64,000 bases of DNA. Source: Brachionus koreanus. Taxonomy: Eukaryota; Rotifera; Eurotatoria; Ploima; Brachionidae. The notes below the pieces were generated by a model. It was not told the DNA's origin and made no database searches. It saw nothing but the letters and a program-made list of their open reading frames with translations. Positions 34,081 to 46,360 of the stretch are shown one piece after another (within the stretch, counting starts at the first letter, position 1; each line of letters starts with the position of its first letter). The translations under genes were made by a program, and so were the position numbers. The DNA lies in the NCBI GenBank assembly GCA_016987375.1, contig PJRA01000182.1, positions 38,202-102,201 on the forward strand, read 5' to 3'.

Positions 34081-34660
34081 ATGAAAATCAAAGCTGTATT
34101 TTTGATACTAACTCTTTATTGTTTTAAAGGTAAGATTTAACTTGAATTTTGGTTAAGTAAATTCAAAATCATTTGTTCTTAGTTTGCCACGTTGAATCCA
34201 AGCTTGGAAATCAAAGTAAGAGTTTTTTATGAACTTATCTAATTTTTATCTAACTTGCATATAATTAAGATAAAATTGTTGATTCGACTATTGATGGTAC
34301 ATTTTCATAATCATTAATTTAACAATTTTTCTATTTTTTGAATTGTTAGCAAATGGTTCTGTCTCAAATTTAAATGTAATTCGTAATTCATTGAAATTAC
34401 ATAAGTATATACAAAATAATTTAATCTTAAAATCTGAAAAAGAGCAAAAGTTATTAAACCAAATTTTAAGAGCTATTGAATCTATTAGGGACGAAAAATT
34501 AATCAGATTGACCAACAAAATAAACGAAATTAAATCAAGAAATGATTTTTTTAATAATAAAAAATTAGAGTTTTCAATAAAATATTTAGAAGCTTTCGTT
34601 AATTCTATTAATAAAGAAAACAAATCAAAACACTATCATCATGTTCAAAAAAATTGGTAA
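34081..34660 (+). CDS. Small secreted protein of unknown function
   Basis: Four exons, 34081-34129, 34183-34215, 34270-34296 and 34350-34660, all split after the first codon base, join to 139 residues. The first exon encodes a signal peptide (MKIKAVFLILTLYCFKVCHV). The mature part is lysine- and asparagine-rich and helical in character (LILKSEKEQKLLNQILRAI), with a HYHHVQKNW end. I recognise no domain. The matching intron phases and the signal peptide support a real gene. The stop (TAA) overlaps a strong donor-like TTG|GTAAGAG at 34656-34663, so the true C-terminus may continue in an exon after the acceptor at about 35592 (CSAFDPSQAKSDVFM). Confidence 0.6.
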
Positions 34661-36732
34661 GAGTTTATTTATAATTTTGTAAAATTTTGAATGAAATACA
34701 AAAGCAAAACTATTAAAAAATATTTTCATATTTGAAATTAATAAATCATGATTTGATGACAATTAGCAAAATTATGTAAGATTGTTTTTGTATTTTTAGT
34801 CAAATTTCACTTTGTAAAATGGCTATATTAATTTAAACATAAGGAGCTCATCGAATGATGCAGATTCCGAGGAAAATGTCTAGAAACCAGATTTTAATTT
34901 AAACAAAAAAATTTATTTAAAAATAAATTATTCTAAAATTTTAAACATCTCTTTTATTTGCTATCCTTTAAAAAAAACATAGGTCAAATTAATAAACCCG
35001 GTGTAAATATGAAAATTTAAAAGTTTAAAATAAAACCCATTATTTAATGATTAATTTGAAGTCATTTGAATAATATTATAAAAACATTAAAATTTACATG
35101 AAATATCTATAAGGCTATTCGTATTTTTACTATTCTCAAAATTTGTGAGCCCAGTTGAAAAACAACCATTTTAATTGAATTTTTTTAAAACTTGTTTTAA
35201 ATTTTAAACAGTTTTTTGGTTTTTTAAAATAAAAATATACTTATTTGATGGATTTTTACTTATTGGTAAATATTCTAAGAGAATATCACCTGAATATTTA
35301 TTAATTAAATATTTTTCAAATAATTTTCACATATATAATAATAGTTTTTCATATTCAGATAACTTGTTAACTACGAAACATTTCCTAATCCTAAAATTAG
35401 AAATTGAATTGAATGTATTATATGGCTGTTCGAGATTATGTCAACTGAATTGAATATATCTAAATGTGAAGTAAAATATTATTTGACTATTTTATGACTG
35501 ATAATATACAAAATCTTATTACCTGCATAAATCACATTGATTTTTATAATTTATTTTTTCTTGTCTTGGATATTTATTGTTTTTGTGTATAGTTCAGCTT
35601 TTGACCCCAGTCAAGCAAAAAGCGATGTCTTCATGTATGTTTCATATATGAATCATCTCATTTTTTTGGGGTGAAATATGTTTTTGGATTTAAAACACAA
35701 AATTCTCATCATATTCTTTCACAATATTTAGGAATAATCCAATTATGAAAAAATTTCATCTCTGCTTCATTTTTGAATCATTTCGTCAATTATAAATGAA
35801 ATTTTTTGGATTAAATGCCAAAAAACGCGATAAATTGATCTTTATATTTTTTTGACTATTTGAAAATTGTTTGCCTAGAAGGATTAGCGTTTGACTTTCC
35901 TTTTTGTATAAATGATTGTGTAAACATGCAATCCCTCTTTTTTTCGTTATTATAATTTTATCATGAGAAAAATTTTCTTTTAAACAGTTATTTAAACAAA
36001 CAAAATTAGAAGAATTGAATACTTTTGTCTACAACACACAAAAAGCTGCCAGACAATTACGCTGATATCTCGATATCATTTTCACCAATTGTATTTTTTT
36101 TAATTTACAGAATGCCTTTCTGAATACGAGGAGAAAATTACTAAAAAATGTGAAATCCCATCACTAACCCAGTCACAGCTCTTAAATCATCTTTGGACCA
36201 GAACATCACAACATCGCCTTAAAAAAAATTATTTATACTTTGTTTAAAAGTTTTATTTACTTTAAATTACCCGATTTAGGATTCTCTAACTTATTGGTAT
36301 GGGAACCGTCTCCAGGTTTAAACTTTTACAAAATCTAAATAAATCGTTCGATGCGGTGGTGAACCTCTATTCACGGTCAAAAACGATCATTTTATTCTCG
36401 TTTTTATTCAAAATTTTTTTTTGATATTTAAATTGAGATTATCAATGGGAACAATACTATTCTAGAGTGATATTGCAATTTTGAAAATTTTTTTTTTAGT
36501 TTTTCTAACAAAATTTTTTGCTAAATTATTTCAAAAAAATTTTTACAGAATATGTGTTGCGGAATTGTGCTTTTCGCATTTCCACTTCCGCACTTTAGGG
36601 ACAACCAATTTTATTTAAGTTTTAGAATTGGGAATTCTCAAATTTTATTTTTTTAACAAACCTTGACAAATCAAAACAAAAAAATTATTTAAAATATAAA
36701 AAAATTTTTTTAATAATAGTATAAAATTTTAT
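34661..36732. other. Intergenic with two exon-like open pieces
   Basis: Open segments follow good acceptors at about 35593 (reads SAFDPSQAKSDVFM) and about 36111 (reads CLSEYEEKITKKCEIPSLTQ, open to a stop near 36245). They do not join each other in phase and match nothing known. Otherwise A+T-rich. Confidence 0.35.
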
Positions 36733-36872
36733 CTAATAAAATAATAATTTCATCGATTATGTTTGATGAAATATTCTAATTTTCATCGTAGAATTACGAT
36801 GAAATGGTTCCTAACTCATTAATGATTCATCTATCAATTTTCATCGATTAATCATCGTTTATTTTGTGACTG
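36733..36872. mobile_element. MITE-like dispersed repeat, copy B
   Basis: Reverse-complement copy of the repeat at 30552-30692. Read on the minus strand it begins CAGTCACAAAATAAACGATG and runs through TTGATAGATGAATCATTAAT. It includes small inner hairpins with CATCG/CGATG motifs. Confidence 0.6.
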
Positions 36873-37159
36873 GGACTATGTCTCAAGCCAGTGAAGCCCT
36901 AGAATCCTCTCAAGCTATCCAGTGTGGGAAGTGTTCAGGCTTTTTTGTCAGATTCAGATATTCCCCAACATTCGCTGTCTTACATCATTAATTCTATTGG
37001 ACATTAAGTCTTCTAAGTTCTCCAAATGGTTTATGGTAAATTATTAAGTAAATTTTGGACGATTTAATTCAGCTCTTTCAATGACTTTGACTCCTGTTGA
37101 GCAATCTCTTTATCGAGCCAACTCCATTAATTCTCAATGCAATTCAGATCCAGAATAGT

Positions 37160-37740
37160 CAGGAAAGTCAAGTTATCTAGCTAGTAAAATATCAACATAT
37201 CTGTGAGAACTTAGTTTTCAGTCAAATAAGATATTAGCAACAGATCATCGACAAAGTCTAAATCTTCAAGCTTAGTTGTTAATCCCCATTCTATATTGAA
37301 GAGAAAGAAGAACTGCTGAACAGTAAGACACCTACTGTTGGCTTTCAACATTTCTTCCAAGACTGCGTTAATACCTGGGGCTTTTCTGTCCTTCAAAGTT
37401 GTTACAGAAGCTTCTATTTCTTTTTGGCTTGGCACCTCGGTATCAATATCGAGGTCAGTGCTTGCTGATTCTGTGTATTGACACTCAGCTGTAGCTGTAG
37501 TATAGCTGGTTCTGGTCTATTAAAAACCTTTCTAAAATGCTCGATTCATCTTTATTCATGTTCTCTTTCAGTTATTAATATTCAACCATATTGGTCCTTC
37601 ACTAACGTTGTTCTTTTCTGTGAAGGGTCACCTATGATTAAATGTATGTCTCCTTTTAAGTTGGCTTCTTCTGCTTTTTTCGCAAACTGGTTTATATAGC
37701 TTCTCTTTTCACAAGCCTATTCTTCATTTCATATTTATAT
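37160..37740 (-). pseudogene. Non-LTR retrotransposon (LINE) pol fragment
   Basis: The minus strand reads KRSYINQFAKKAEEANLKGD, then VKDQYG, ITERE, IEHFRKVFNRPEPAIL, VPSQKEIEASVTTLKDRKAP and, just after, NAVLEEMLKANS. This is the endonuclease-to-RT linker and RT start of a LINE. It jumps straight to WGLTTKLEDLDFVDDLLLIS, which is the catalytic block, where F-A-D-D has become F-V-D-D. The RT fingers between are deleted, and stops and shifts are present. Dead copy. Confidence 0.75.
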
Positions 37741-38272
37741 TGATTCCAACTAATCACGGATTCGATCAGATTTTGCTAGGAGAATTTTTGTTTGTCATCT
37801 CTCTCAGTATATCTTCGATTTTGTTCACTCCGAAAATGTCAACTTTTATTTTGTCAATATTTGTTTTTGTCAACTTAATTTTATAGCATTCGAAATTCGG
37901 ATTACAATATCTTACATGCATATAAAATTTAAATTTGTCAATCAACAACAAATTGCTTTCAACGTTTTAGTTTCAAAATGACAAAATCGAGAGTAGACTG
38001 TATTATTGCCTATGTCTCATCAGATAATAACAATTAATATTATGGCTTAAATTATTTTAATTATAAGAATGTTCATGTCTTAATTTGTAAGAAATAATCC
38101 TTTTAAATCTAACTGAAAAATTCCAGAAACCAAAGTTGATTAAGAAAAATTAGAAAGCATCCTATGAACTTTCAAAGATTCTTTAAAAATCTTATAAGAA
38201 TCTTGGCTAAAGAATATTTAAAAATTTGATTTTGCATTCTTGCATTATAGAAAATTTTGTATTTGTAAAATG
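37741..38272. other. Intergenic, nothing firm seen
   Basis: A short minus-strand open frame (37951-37766) may be more LINE debris, but no motif is clear. Confidence 0.35.
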
Positions 38273-38468
38273 GCATTGTGAATTTTGGAACAAAAAACAA
38301 AAACAAAAATTTAAAATTAGAATAACTTTTTTTCTAAGGGTCTAAAAACCGTTCTGCAAAATGTATCAGCTGATATATTTTGCAAAACCGTTTTTAGACC
38401 CTTAGAAAAAAAGTTATTTTAAATTTAAATTTTTGTTTTAGTTTTTTGTTCCAAAATTCACAATGCCT
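38273..38468. mobile_element. 196-bp palindromic MITE candidate
   Basis: An almost perfect palindrome without spacer, centred on CAG|CTG at 38370/38371, with 98-bp arms differing at only a few positions. The ends read GGCATTGTG and CACAATGCC. Flanking octamers TGTAAAAT (38265-38272) and TTTAAAAT (38469-38476) differ at one base and could be an 8-bp target duplication of hAT type. Non-coding. Confidence 0.7.
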
Positions 38469-38919
38469 TTAAAATTTGATTTTTTATAATCAATTCTTAT
38501 GTTTAAAAATCTCTATATTTTCGAATTATATTTTCCTGTAAAAGATCTTAAAATTATGCTTAAGAATTTTATCTAGATTAGTTTTACTAAATGTGTTTCT
38601 TCTCTAAAAAAATTTTATAAATATTTTAGTGCAAAATCAGGTGATTAAAATTAAGAATAAAAATAAGAATGTTGTTTAAAGTTTATTTCTAATATTAAAC
38701 TAAACTTTAAAAAATCGCTTAGTTATAAAATTTAGACTTCGATTTAAATCATATTTTTCTAGATTGGAACCATTTTCAAGCTGTTATTAATCTAAAAAAA
38801 AAAACAAAATTTATTTAAAAAAAAAAGTTCAAAATACTGAATTTGGCACAAAATTGTTAAAATCAAATTTTTACATGAAATTATAAAATATATTTGATTT
38901 TAAAATATTGCACCGTAAT
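38469..38919. other. Intergenic downstream of eIF3L
   Basis: A+T-rich; nothing recognised beyond the probable eIF3L 3' UTR. Confidence 0.5.
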
Positions 38920-41524
38920 TTATAATGTCAAAAGTACATCATTTGTTTTTTGAATTTGACGAATGAAAAAGTCACTAAATCTTGTAGCAACTTTGGTATC
39001 AGCAATGTGCACCATATCATTAATTATATAAAAGTCTACTTCAGATGAAGATCTAAATTCTTCGCTGATTTGATCAGATTCAATATTGCTCATTTTGTGC
39101 TTTTTCAAATAATTAAAATTTTAATTTCGATTTCTTTAAAAATTTTACTTTAAAACAGAGTAATATAGCTTTCAATTCATCGGGTGTCTGAAATTTAAAA
39201 ATTGATTAAAAATGATTATTTAATTTAAATCATTTAAACCTTGTTTATAAAAGAAGCTAATTTTGCTATAGGCAACGTCGTATATAACTTCAAAAAGCTT
39301 CTAATATCAGAAATCGATAGCTGTTGATTGACTTCGTCCATAAAAACTTTTAGTTGCTGATTATATGGCTCCATTAGGTACTGATCAGTAACACCCTCAA
39401 AGTTTGGAGGCACTGGTGATAAAAACTTAGGACAAGCATAATGGAACATATTTGTTAATTCATCTCGATCTCTAAAAAATATTTTGTATTTAGATTTGGT
39501 ACCTATTTTAATTAAGGTTTTTACCCTCTCTGTAATTTAACCAAACGTTCAGAATATTTTTCTTTTAAATAAGAATTGATTGAATCATCAATTCTCATTG
39601 GATAAAAGTTCAGTGCTATTGCGAGCAGATAAGATATTTGCTCAATTTGTTTTGATATCTTAATTAATATTGTGTTAATATTATATGAAAGCTTGATTTT
39701 GGTGAAATTGAATTTTAATTCACTTAATTACTATTTCACTGCTCTTTAAACTAAGTAAAAATTGTGTTCTACTAGATAGTGAAAAATTTGTTTCAACTAA
39801 TTTAAAAGTTAAATAAATTAAATTTTAAGCTATAATAATAAACTGAATTAGTGAATTAAATTCATCGAAAATTACAATTTTTTTTATAATACCATGTCAT
39901 TTAATAATGAGCGAGCTGGGGCTTGAAACATAGTCCTTGTACGCTGAAAATAAATCAAAGCATCAACAAAAACCTTGATAGCATCTTCATATCGCCTCAT
40001 CATTAAATAAGCAAATCCAACATAATAGCATGTTGTAATTATACATGATGGAACACGAGCAATTAACGACTGCTTATGTATGTCTAGTTCAACATAATGC
40101 ATCGCATTAACTGCAAGATAGTAATCGCCAAAAAGAGAATTTAGTCTCAGTAAGCCAACCAAGCTAAAATAGCCTAGCATTTTATACAAGCTTGATTGGG
40201 CGAATAGATCGTTTTCAAGATCCATTAGCAATTCTTGCTGATGTTTTGTGAATTGGGTCTGATCGATATTTCCATTAGAGTTAGCAATGGTTAAAGATAA
40301 AGTTGCATGCTTAAGAACTTCTAGCTGTTTGTTAATATTAGATTTTGAAACTAATGAATGAAGAACATTTAGTACACTATGAACATTCCAAACCTAAAAA
40401 ACATTTTTTATTTTATTCTAATGCTGGCAAAATTCATACATCACTATTTTGTTTGAGCATTTGAATTTCTTCCACAATATTTGACGGTGCATTTGGACCC
40501 TTCTTAACTTGTTTGGCACGATATTGGCAAAATGATTGAAACTAAAATTATTTTAATTTTTAGTGAAAAATTTAAAAAATTTTGAAATTTCGGTACTAAA
40601 GAAAAGAATGTTAAAAAAACCCTATGATCTTTTTGGATTCGATTAGAAAAATTGAGAATTTATACAAGTTTTTGTTAATCCTAAATGAATTATTTTTTAA
40701 CCAAAAGCAAAAAAGTTGTAAGATAATTAATTTTAATCTATTTATGTCCTATGGTACCAAAATCTCACAAGAATTAACAATTGAAAATTTTCATTTGAAC
40801 TTGATAAATAAATTCGTCAATAATGTCCCACAACCACTGTATTGGAAGTTCTAAATCAAGTGGCCTTTCAGCACTGAGAATAGCATTAAAAAGCTGCACA
40901 TAATTTCGGTAAGATTCAAAGCGATGCTCTAATGTTGGTCCACCCTTTTAAATCTCAAAATTAAACGTAATTTTAAATTAAAATAGTTAGTACTTGTAAA
41001 GAAGCATAAATGTGTCGAAAATACATTTCTTTGTACAAGATTAGAAAAATTGATTTCATCGATTCTTAAAGTTTAAACATTCTTTTAGATTAGCTCATTT
41101 AATTATATTTTATTTATCAAACCGTTGGGAATCATTGATTCAATACTCTCAACAGATGGCCATGTAGTTGTCTTAAAATATTGTACACTTAGCATGTTCC
41201 AACCATATTCATAATCATGAGTGATTTCAAAAATTTTACCATTCTGAATTGATCTATAAAAATGAGTGATAAAACTTTTTACAGCATCGTTCATTTTGTA
41301 ACTCTGCTGCTGTCTCTCAAATTCTAGATCAATAACAACTCGGTTATCTGATTGATAAATTTTTAAATTAATTTTTCAATTGGTAAAATATTTTCAAAAT
41401 TTACCTAAGCTATCTGCATCCTGTTGATAATATTGATACTGAATGAAAGATTTCAAACACTAATTAAATTTCATTTAATTTAACTTACCTCATAATCATT
41501 TTCAATGCTTTCTTGATGATACAT
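38920..41524 (-). CDS. EIF3L: Translation initiation factor eIF3 subunit L
   Basis: Eleven exons: 41524-41489, 41438-41405, 41347-41123, 41064-40994, 40944-40801, 40541-40440, 40393-39893, 39658-39525, 39471-39240, 39187-39149 and 39099-38920. They join in phase to 565 residues (human 564). eIF3L is a PCI-domain subunit of the eIF3 complex, which loads the 40S ribosome. Clear landmarks are GGPTLEHRFESYRNY, PIQWLWDIIDEFIYQ, SLYKMLGYFSLVGLLRL, CYYVGFAYLMMRRYEDAI, YPMRIDDSI, HYACPKFLSPVPPNFEG, DIRSFLKLYTTLPIAKLASF and HIADTKVATRFSDFFIRQI near the end. Nearly all introns are 46-59 bp; two are 234 and 259 bp. The first two exons are only 36 and 34 bp. Confidence 0.95.
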
Positions 41525-42777
41525 ATTAAATTTTTGTATTATATTAAAATAAAGTTAATTGATGTCTTTCAAAAATATATTTTTATAGGAAAGTTTAATG
41601 CCTGTGGTATTTTTTTTAGAGAAATCAAAGCATAAATTAGCATATAAGTAGATGTTGCTTTAAAGAAACAAATGATAATTAAATTTTGCTTACAAAATTC
41701 AAAAATCCATGTGGTACTTGATGGTTTTGTGAGGAAAATTTTGCAAGTTAACTTTTTTTTTTGAAAAAAGTTTGAAAGTTATTTTATAATTAGCAATTAC
41801 ATATTAACATATAAATATTTTTAAACATTTAATTATCTGACCAAAATAAACCAAAAATTTATTTTTGAATAAATCATAAATATAATATGTTTGATTTTTC
41901 CTTAATATTTTTAGAATTAGTTTTAAAATCAAACTTAATTTAAACTTGAAATGTAAAATTTCATAAAAATTTTCAATAAAAGAAGAAAAAAATTTAATAA
42001 CTTTTGTTCTAATGGTCAAAAATTTGCCCTGCAGATGAAACAAAGTTAAATAACTTTTGCTTCATCTACTGCGTAAGTCTCCAAAATATGTGCCAAATTA
42101 ATTGCATCTTATTTTCAACCCTATTAATTAGAGGGCAATTTTGCAAAAAACCAAAGTTGTTTCACTTAGTATGAAATTTCTCATTAATTAACAGTTTAAA
42201 TTAAATATGATATTATTATTTCAATATGACCAATTTGGTAATTGTAAAGAAATAAGTTGAAATAAAAGTGATTAAGATACATCATCTTAAAAACTACAAT
42301 TCACAAAACCCAAAAAAAAGTAGTATATATTATGATTTTAACAAGATATTATTCACAAATTCAAAAAAGGCTTTTATGCTTATTTATTCTCTTGTTATTT
42401 TTTATATTTATTTTATTTAATTAAAAAAACTGCTCTTCGAACTAGAGATATACATTTTAAGGTGTTTTACTTTTTTTTTTGTTTGATCTAACTGTTTTGC
42501 TATTTCTATATTTTTGTTTTTTTATTTTCTCTTTTTTCTTTCAATTATTTCAAACAATTCATTTTATTTACTAGACACAGATTTTTGAAATTTAGATTGA
42601 AAATATATTCATTATATATTCCATTTTTTTTTCATTTTGTCTTCAACATTCCAGAAAACTCTAGTTATGTTTTTTTTTTACATTTAATAAAACTTTTTTA
42701 TTTTTTAAATTTAAATTTACATTCTTATATTACTAACTTACTAACTTTAAATAATCTAGAATTTATTTTTATGTATT

Positions 42778-43000
42778 TTAAGACTAGAACGCCCGAGGGG
42801 TTTTTTAGACTCTTTTTAGAAAAATTGAAACTTGAATTTTATCACATATAAATAAAATTTAAAAAAATGACTTTTATTAGCTAAAAATTTAAATTGTACT
42901 TTTTTAGAAAATGAATAAATTCTCAAAGAATATTTTCAAATTATCTTAATAACTTTATTTTAAATTTTCATGAAAAATCAGCCGGGCTTTCTAGTGTTAA
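42778..43000. mobile_element. piggyBac-type MITE candidate
   Basis: Bounded by TTAA on both sides (42778-42781 and 42997-43000). Inside them are inverted ends GACTAGAACGCCCG and, on the other strand, CACTAGAAAGCCCG. TTAA duplication and CNCTAGAAAG-like ends are hallmarks of the piggyBac superfamily. It has no transposase, so it would be a non-autonomous element. Confidence 0.65.
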
Positions 43001-44550
43001 AATCGAAAACTAATAACTTTTTTTCGGTTCGATGATATTTAAATTGTGAAGTGTTGCAATTGGACACCTTAGATAAGATAGAAGAGAAATGTATCTTAGA
43101 TATTAAATTTTTATATTTTTCGATTATTTTCTTAATCTAGGGGTTAAGCTTGGGGATTATCTAAAGTGAAATTTATTCTAGACTATAAAAAATAAGCATA
43201 GCAAAAATCGGTCAAAAATATTTATGGATTATCATAATTTTATCTTTAATGACTAAAAAATACTAAACTTTGAGATTTTATTAGCATAAATAAAATTTTA
43301 GACAAGGAAAAGTCAAGATTTTTTGACATCTCTAAATTTTAACTCTACAATCGATTTATTCGATTTTTTTATTATGATAATTGTTCACTTCGTGGACAAA
43401 AGTAAAACAGCTTTTTTAAAGAGTATATACTTTTGATTTTTATTGATTTTCATATTTTATTCTATGCTAGTTAATTTGTAGTGTCTTATCGTTCTAAATA
43501 AATGTCAATAAACATTCTAATTGATTTAACATTTTTAGATGAATATGAACATGTTTTTTTCTAAATTTATCGATCAACTAAAATTTTGAAAGTTTTGAAA
43601 AATTTTTCAAATTTAAAAGTCATTTGTTTTTTTTTCTTTTTTAAATAATTTAAGGTAGTTAATTCAGTTTAAGTACGATAAAAGTGAAAAGCTGGTTACT
43701 ATTTTCTTAATCTTAATTTGATTTTTTATAAAAGTTTGTATACACATTTTATTTTTAATTTAATTTGATCTAAACAATTCAATTATCCGTTACTTAATAA
43801 AATTTATGTAAATGTTTAAGTTGAGAAAATATGAGAAATAAAATTATTATTTGAATGCAAAAATTTGAATTTTAGAATTGTTAATGAGTCGTTTAGGTAG
43901 AAAAATTTTAAGAATGTATTTCAATTAATTTTTTTTTAAAACAATTTTTCTGAATTTTAACTAATAAAGAAATCTTTTCCTAAAGCTTTTTTGTTAAATA
44001 TATGTTTATAAAAAAACTATGGTAGTCATAAGAACATGTTAGAGTTCATTAATTGGAGAAAAAAAAATAACAAAAAGAAATTTTCTTTGAGTTAAAAAAA
44101 TCTAATAATCGTATAAATTAGGATAGTCATTTTTTAATCAGTATTTTAGCTTTTAATGATATTTCAAGATTATTCAAAAGTCCGACAGTTTTTTTAAGCT
44201 TTCATAAAGGTTTGCTTTAAACTAAAAGTTTTATTTTGATTATACTCTTTTAATTTAATTTGTTTATTAACTTTTATTTTTAATAAGATTACTATTTCGA
44301 TTCTTAGCAGTATCCAGCATATTTGTTATTTAATTTTAATTAAAAAGTTATATTTTAGTTCGTTACATAAAATTAAATACCAAAGAAAGAATTTCGCTAA
44401 TCACTAAAATTAATTAATTTTTTAAAATATTCGATCTAATTATATGAGAGAAGATTATAAAATAATCATACTAGAAAAAAATCTCAAATTGTTCACTTGA
44501 AATAAAAAATATCAAAATTGGAATTATTTCAGGAATAAGCGTTTTAAAAG

Positions 44551-44622
44551 TCGGTTTAGCTTAGTATATACGCTCTTGGCATGCAAGCAGATGGTGAAAG
44601 ATTCGATTCCCGTAGAATAACA
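44551..44622 (+). repeat. tRNA-derived SINE or tRNA pseudogene
   Basis: Contains a pol III A-box-like TAGCTTAGTATATACG at 44557 and a good B box GATTCGATTCC at 44600-44610, with TTGGCATGCAAG between them as in an anticodon arm. The acceptor, anticodon and T stems pair poorly, so it is not a functional tRNA. Probably a tRNA-derived SINE head or an old pseudogene. Confidence 0.55.
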
Positions 44623-46360
44623 AAAATTTCTGTTTATAGGCCATAAATTTTTAACTTTTTCAATAATTTCGTCTTACATAAATTTTATTGAAAAATTTAT
44701 ATTCTTTATTAACCCTAAATTATTTCGTGTTAACTTTTAAAAATTGAAACTATGAATAGCAAACTTTTGAATGGTAGATTTTTTTCCAAAACTTGTACCA
44801 TCTTTTTTTTTAAAAATAGCTAAAATTTTTTTTCAAATTTACACACATTCATGAATGCATCATGTGACCCTTTTAAACCAACAAAAAAAGGTCAAAATCT
44901 TTATTGCGTCTTTAGGTTTTTAATTTTTTTGTTTTAGCAAGAGATTAAAAAAAGTAAAATTGAAAATTAACTTATGTTTATGATCAATTTTAATTAAAGA
45001 TTTGACTCTTACTTTTGACAAATGACATTTTTTTTAATATTAAACCAAAAAATTTTCATTATCTTTAAGATATTTTCGAATTTAAACAACTTGTAAGATA
45101 AAAACACAGTGATCTTAATAAAAATTAATTTTTCTATTTTTTAGTAATTAGATGGGATATTTGTTCTTTTGAAACTAATTATTTAATTCTATTATGTGAT
45201 AGGTACAATCAAGTAATGTCGAAATTTTTTTTCAAAATTTTTGGCTCTTGCTTTTTTCAAATTTGAAATAAATTAAATTTAGATACCTTTCATACATTTA
45301 ATTAAAATATTAACTAAGTTCAATTTAATTTCATAACAAGTCTTTTAATGTAGATTGATAATTCTCTGGAGTAATCAGCTCAATCATTAGTTTTTTAAAG
45401 ACTTGATTCACATTTTAGATAAGAAAAAATAAAACAATCACAATTAATTCAAGATTTAAGAATTTGCGTTTCCGATTAAAAATGCTAAAAAATCACAAGT
45501 TTTAACCCCAACAAATTCTCACATAGAAATTCTAATGTTATTGTTATTTGATTTTATGAATAACAACTATACTCCTAACACTAAATTTTTTTTTCAAATG
45601 CAGTTTCTTGAATGTCAAAAATCTTAATCCTTTAATCCGAGAGAGTTTAGTTGATAAGTCATTTAAAAATTAATTTAGAAATATTAATCTGATATTAAAA
45701 ATCTCCAAATTTTTTATTTTATACTATTTATTATTATTTATTATTTGAATCTGTAAATGTATATTAGAATTTCAAACTTTGGCTTTAATTAAAGTTGAAA
45801 ATACAAGAAATATTAAAGTATTCTTAATTCAAAATTTATTATTGAATACAGAAAACTAAATAGCCAAATAATCCAAAACTTACACTTGAAGTAATGAAGT
45901 TACTAATTTTGGCAAAATTTTCAAAAAATCGAAATTATTTTTTTCTTTTTAATTAGCATAATTTTTTTATATTAGTCTTTTATTAAATCGGTCAAAGATT
46001 TCAGAAATTTTGAATTTGAATTATTATTATTAATTCTGCATAATTGAATGTCTTTAGGAGAATTTTTAAAACAACTATCGTTAAAAAAGTGCTTGAAATT
46101 AAGTTTATTTTGTTGTTTTTTTTTCGAATAATTTTTTTTTTGTAAAAGAATTAAAATATTTAGCTAAAAATATTCATATAGCTTTAGAATTTGTTTCATG
46201 AAATGAATAAAATTAAGAAACGTCAAAATCAATAAGATTATATAATAGCTTAAACTAATTTATTTTTTAAATTCAAATTTTATTCCTAGATGACGAAAAA
46301 TTCATAGTCATAGGTTTTTTTTTTCACTTGATGCTGTAGAACATTCCCTGGTTTAACGAT

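Larger units (their letters stand above)
41525..46360. other. 4.8-kb divergent intergenic region
   Basis: Separates the eIF3L and GAS2-like start codons. No coding sequence is convincing; an open frame at 42585-42851 is compositionally biased and unsupported. It contains a piggyBac-type MITE (42778-43000) and a tRNA-like SINE candidate (44551-44622), listed separately. Confidence 0.55.

Noticed and set aside
36111..36245. Final exon of the secreted-protein gene (CLSEYEEKITKKCE…)
   Set aside because: No donor in the upstream exons gives the required phase.
42585..42851. 88-codon hydrophobic open frame
   Set aside because: Phe/Leu/Tyr-rich by A/T composition, no homology, no neighbouring exons.
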